From the NCBI RefSeq assembly GCF_002289345.1, contig NZ_NSDG01000113.1, positions 20,572-84,571 of the forward strand: 64,000 bases of DNA, read 5' to 3'. The DNA comes from Pseudoalteromonas sp. HM-SA03 (lineage in GTDB: Bacteria > Pseudomonadota > Gammaproteobacteria > Enterobacterales > Alteromonadaceae). A model generated the notes under the pieces. The model ran no database searches, was not told where the DNA came from, and saw only the letters and a list, made by a program, of their open reading frames with translations. The translations under genes and the position numbers were made by a program. Shown in pieces: positions 63,720-64,000 of the stretch. Numbering within the stretch: the first letter of the stretch is position 1; each line of letters begins with the position of its first letter.

Positions 63720-64000
63720 ATGAAGCGGTACTTACTTGTTAAGGTTTTTACCTGGTTTTGGCTCACTATCATTGCCACTATGTTGTTGTTGCTTGGGATC
63801 AGCATGCTACAACCTGATGTTGTAGAAACTCACCGCATCTCAAAACCCATGCTGCAAAACCTAAAACAATTAGAACAAGCGTTAATACGCGCGAGCGAGC
63901 GTCCTAATTTTGAGTTAAATGAGATCACCAAACTACGTAAAAGAAAGGCGCGAAATATCTATTTAAGCCACCGCGATGCCGAAAAAAGCGTTGCCGCCGA
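63720..64000 (+). CDS. cpxA: Sensor kinase CpxA, 3'-truncated by the window end
   Basis: The frame from the ATG at 63720 (MKRYLLVKVFTWFWLTIIAT) is open to the last base, about 94 residues. A transmembrane helix at residues 10-30 is followed by the start of a periplasmic domain with YLSHRDAEK. The ATG at 63716, overlapping the cpxR stop, leads to a stop within 8 codons and is rejected. Position after cpxR supports CpxA; kinase domains lie outside the window. Confidence 0.75.
   Translation, partial: MKRYLLVKVFTWFWLTIIATMLLLLGISMLQPDVVETHRISKPMLQNLKQLEQALIRASERPNFELNEITKLRKRKARNIYLSHRDAEKSVAA

Overview
The window looks like a chromosomal segment of a marine gammaproteobacterium of the Alteromonadales, most likely Pseudoalteromonas. 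This rests on gene content (rapA-rluA, yacG, cpxRA with a CpxP-like gene, a 6S RNA, a CsrB-type RNA, DUF3192 lipoprotein, SO_0444-type metal permease) and on moderate, AT-leaning base composition. It is an inference from the sequence alone.

Left part (1-19.7 kb). A 5'-truncated AAA ATPase of the DUF3686 'DNA repair ATPase' type faces a minus-strand iron operon: fbpA-fbpB-fbpC followed 30 bases later by a Dyp-type heme peroxidase, with a Fur-like box in front of fbpA. The 1.1-kb gap upstream of fbpA holds what I read as a CsrB/RsmZ-type regulatory RNA (about 27 GGA motifs, many in hairpin loops, an intrinsic terminator, and a GacA/UvrY-like palindrome about 170 bases upstream), then a 64-bp tandem repeat. 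After it come a DTW tRNA-modifying enzyme, a GNAT acetyltransferase, a PlsC-like acyltransferase, a ZntR-like MerR regulator overlapping a cysteine-rich metal permease, a D-2-hydroxyacid dehydrogenase, a lipoprotein, a small membrane protein, and a hybrid histidine kinase with a partner REC-GGDEF protein whose GGDEF signature is degenerate.

Centre (19.7-52.7 kb). All genes are on the minus strand. A seven-gene biosynthetic operon runs Dab aminotransferase - cupin - cupin - aspartokinase - PvdE/SyrD-type ABC exporter - NRPS (3 modules) - NRPS (4 modules + thioesterase), and ends in a clear terminator. Binding-pocket residues read from the adenylation domains give Dab - Thr - Dab - (hydrophobic, Leu/Phe-like) - (acidic pocket, basic residue likely) - X - X, where X is a code I cannot assign. 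The aspartokinase and aminotransferase fit a dedicated Dab supply, and the first condensation domain suggests N-acylation. The predicted product is therefore a cationic, probably hydroxylated (lipo)heptapeptide whose first three residues match the Dab-Thr-Dab opening of polymyxins. Directly downstream lie dgkA, a PAP2 phosphatase and an EptA/MCR-type phosphoethanolamine transferase. These remodel lipid A and recycle lipid, so they are plausible self-protection against the cluster's own product.

Right part (52.7-64 kb). PhoH-like PIN-ATPase, rapA, rluA, 6S RNA, a 25-bp tandem repeat, a TcyP-like cystine symporter, the decayed end of a response regulator, yacG, an Xre-type regulator, and a Cpx locus: a CpxP/Spy-like gene divergent from cpxR and the truncated start of cpxA.
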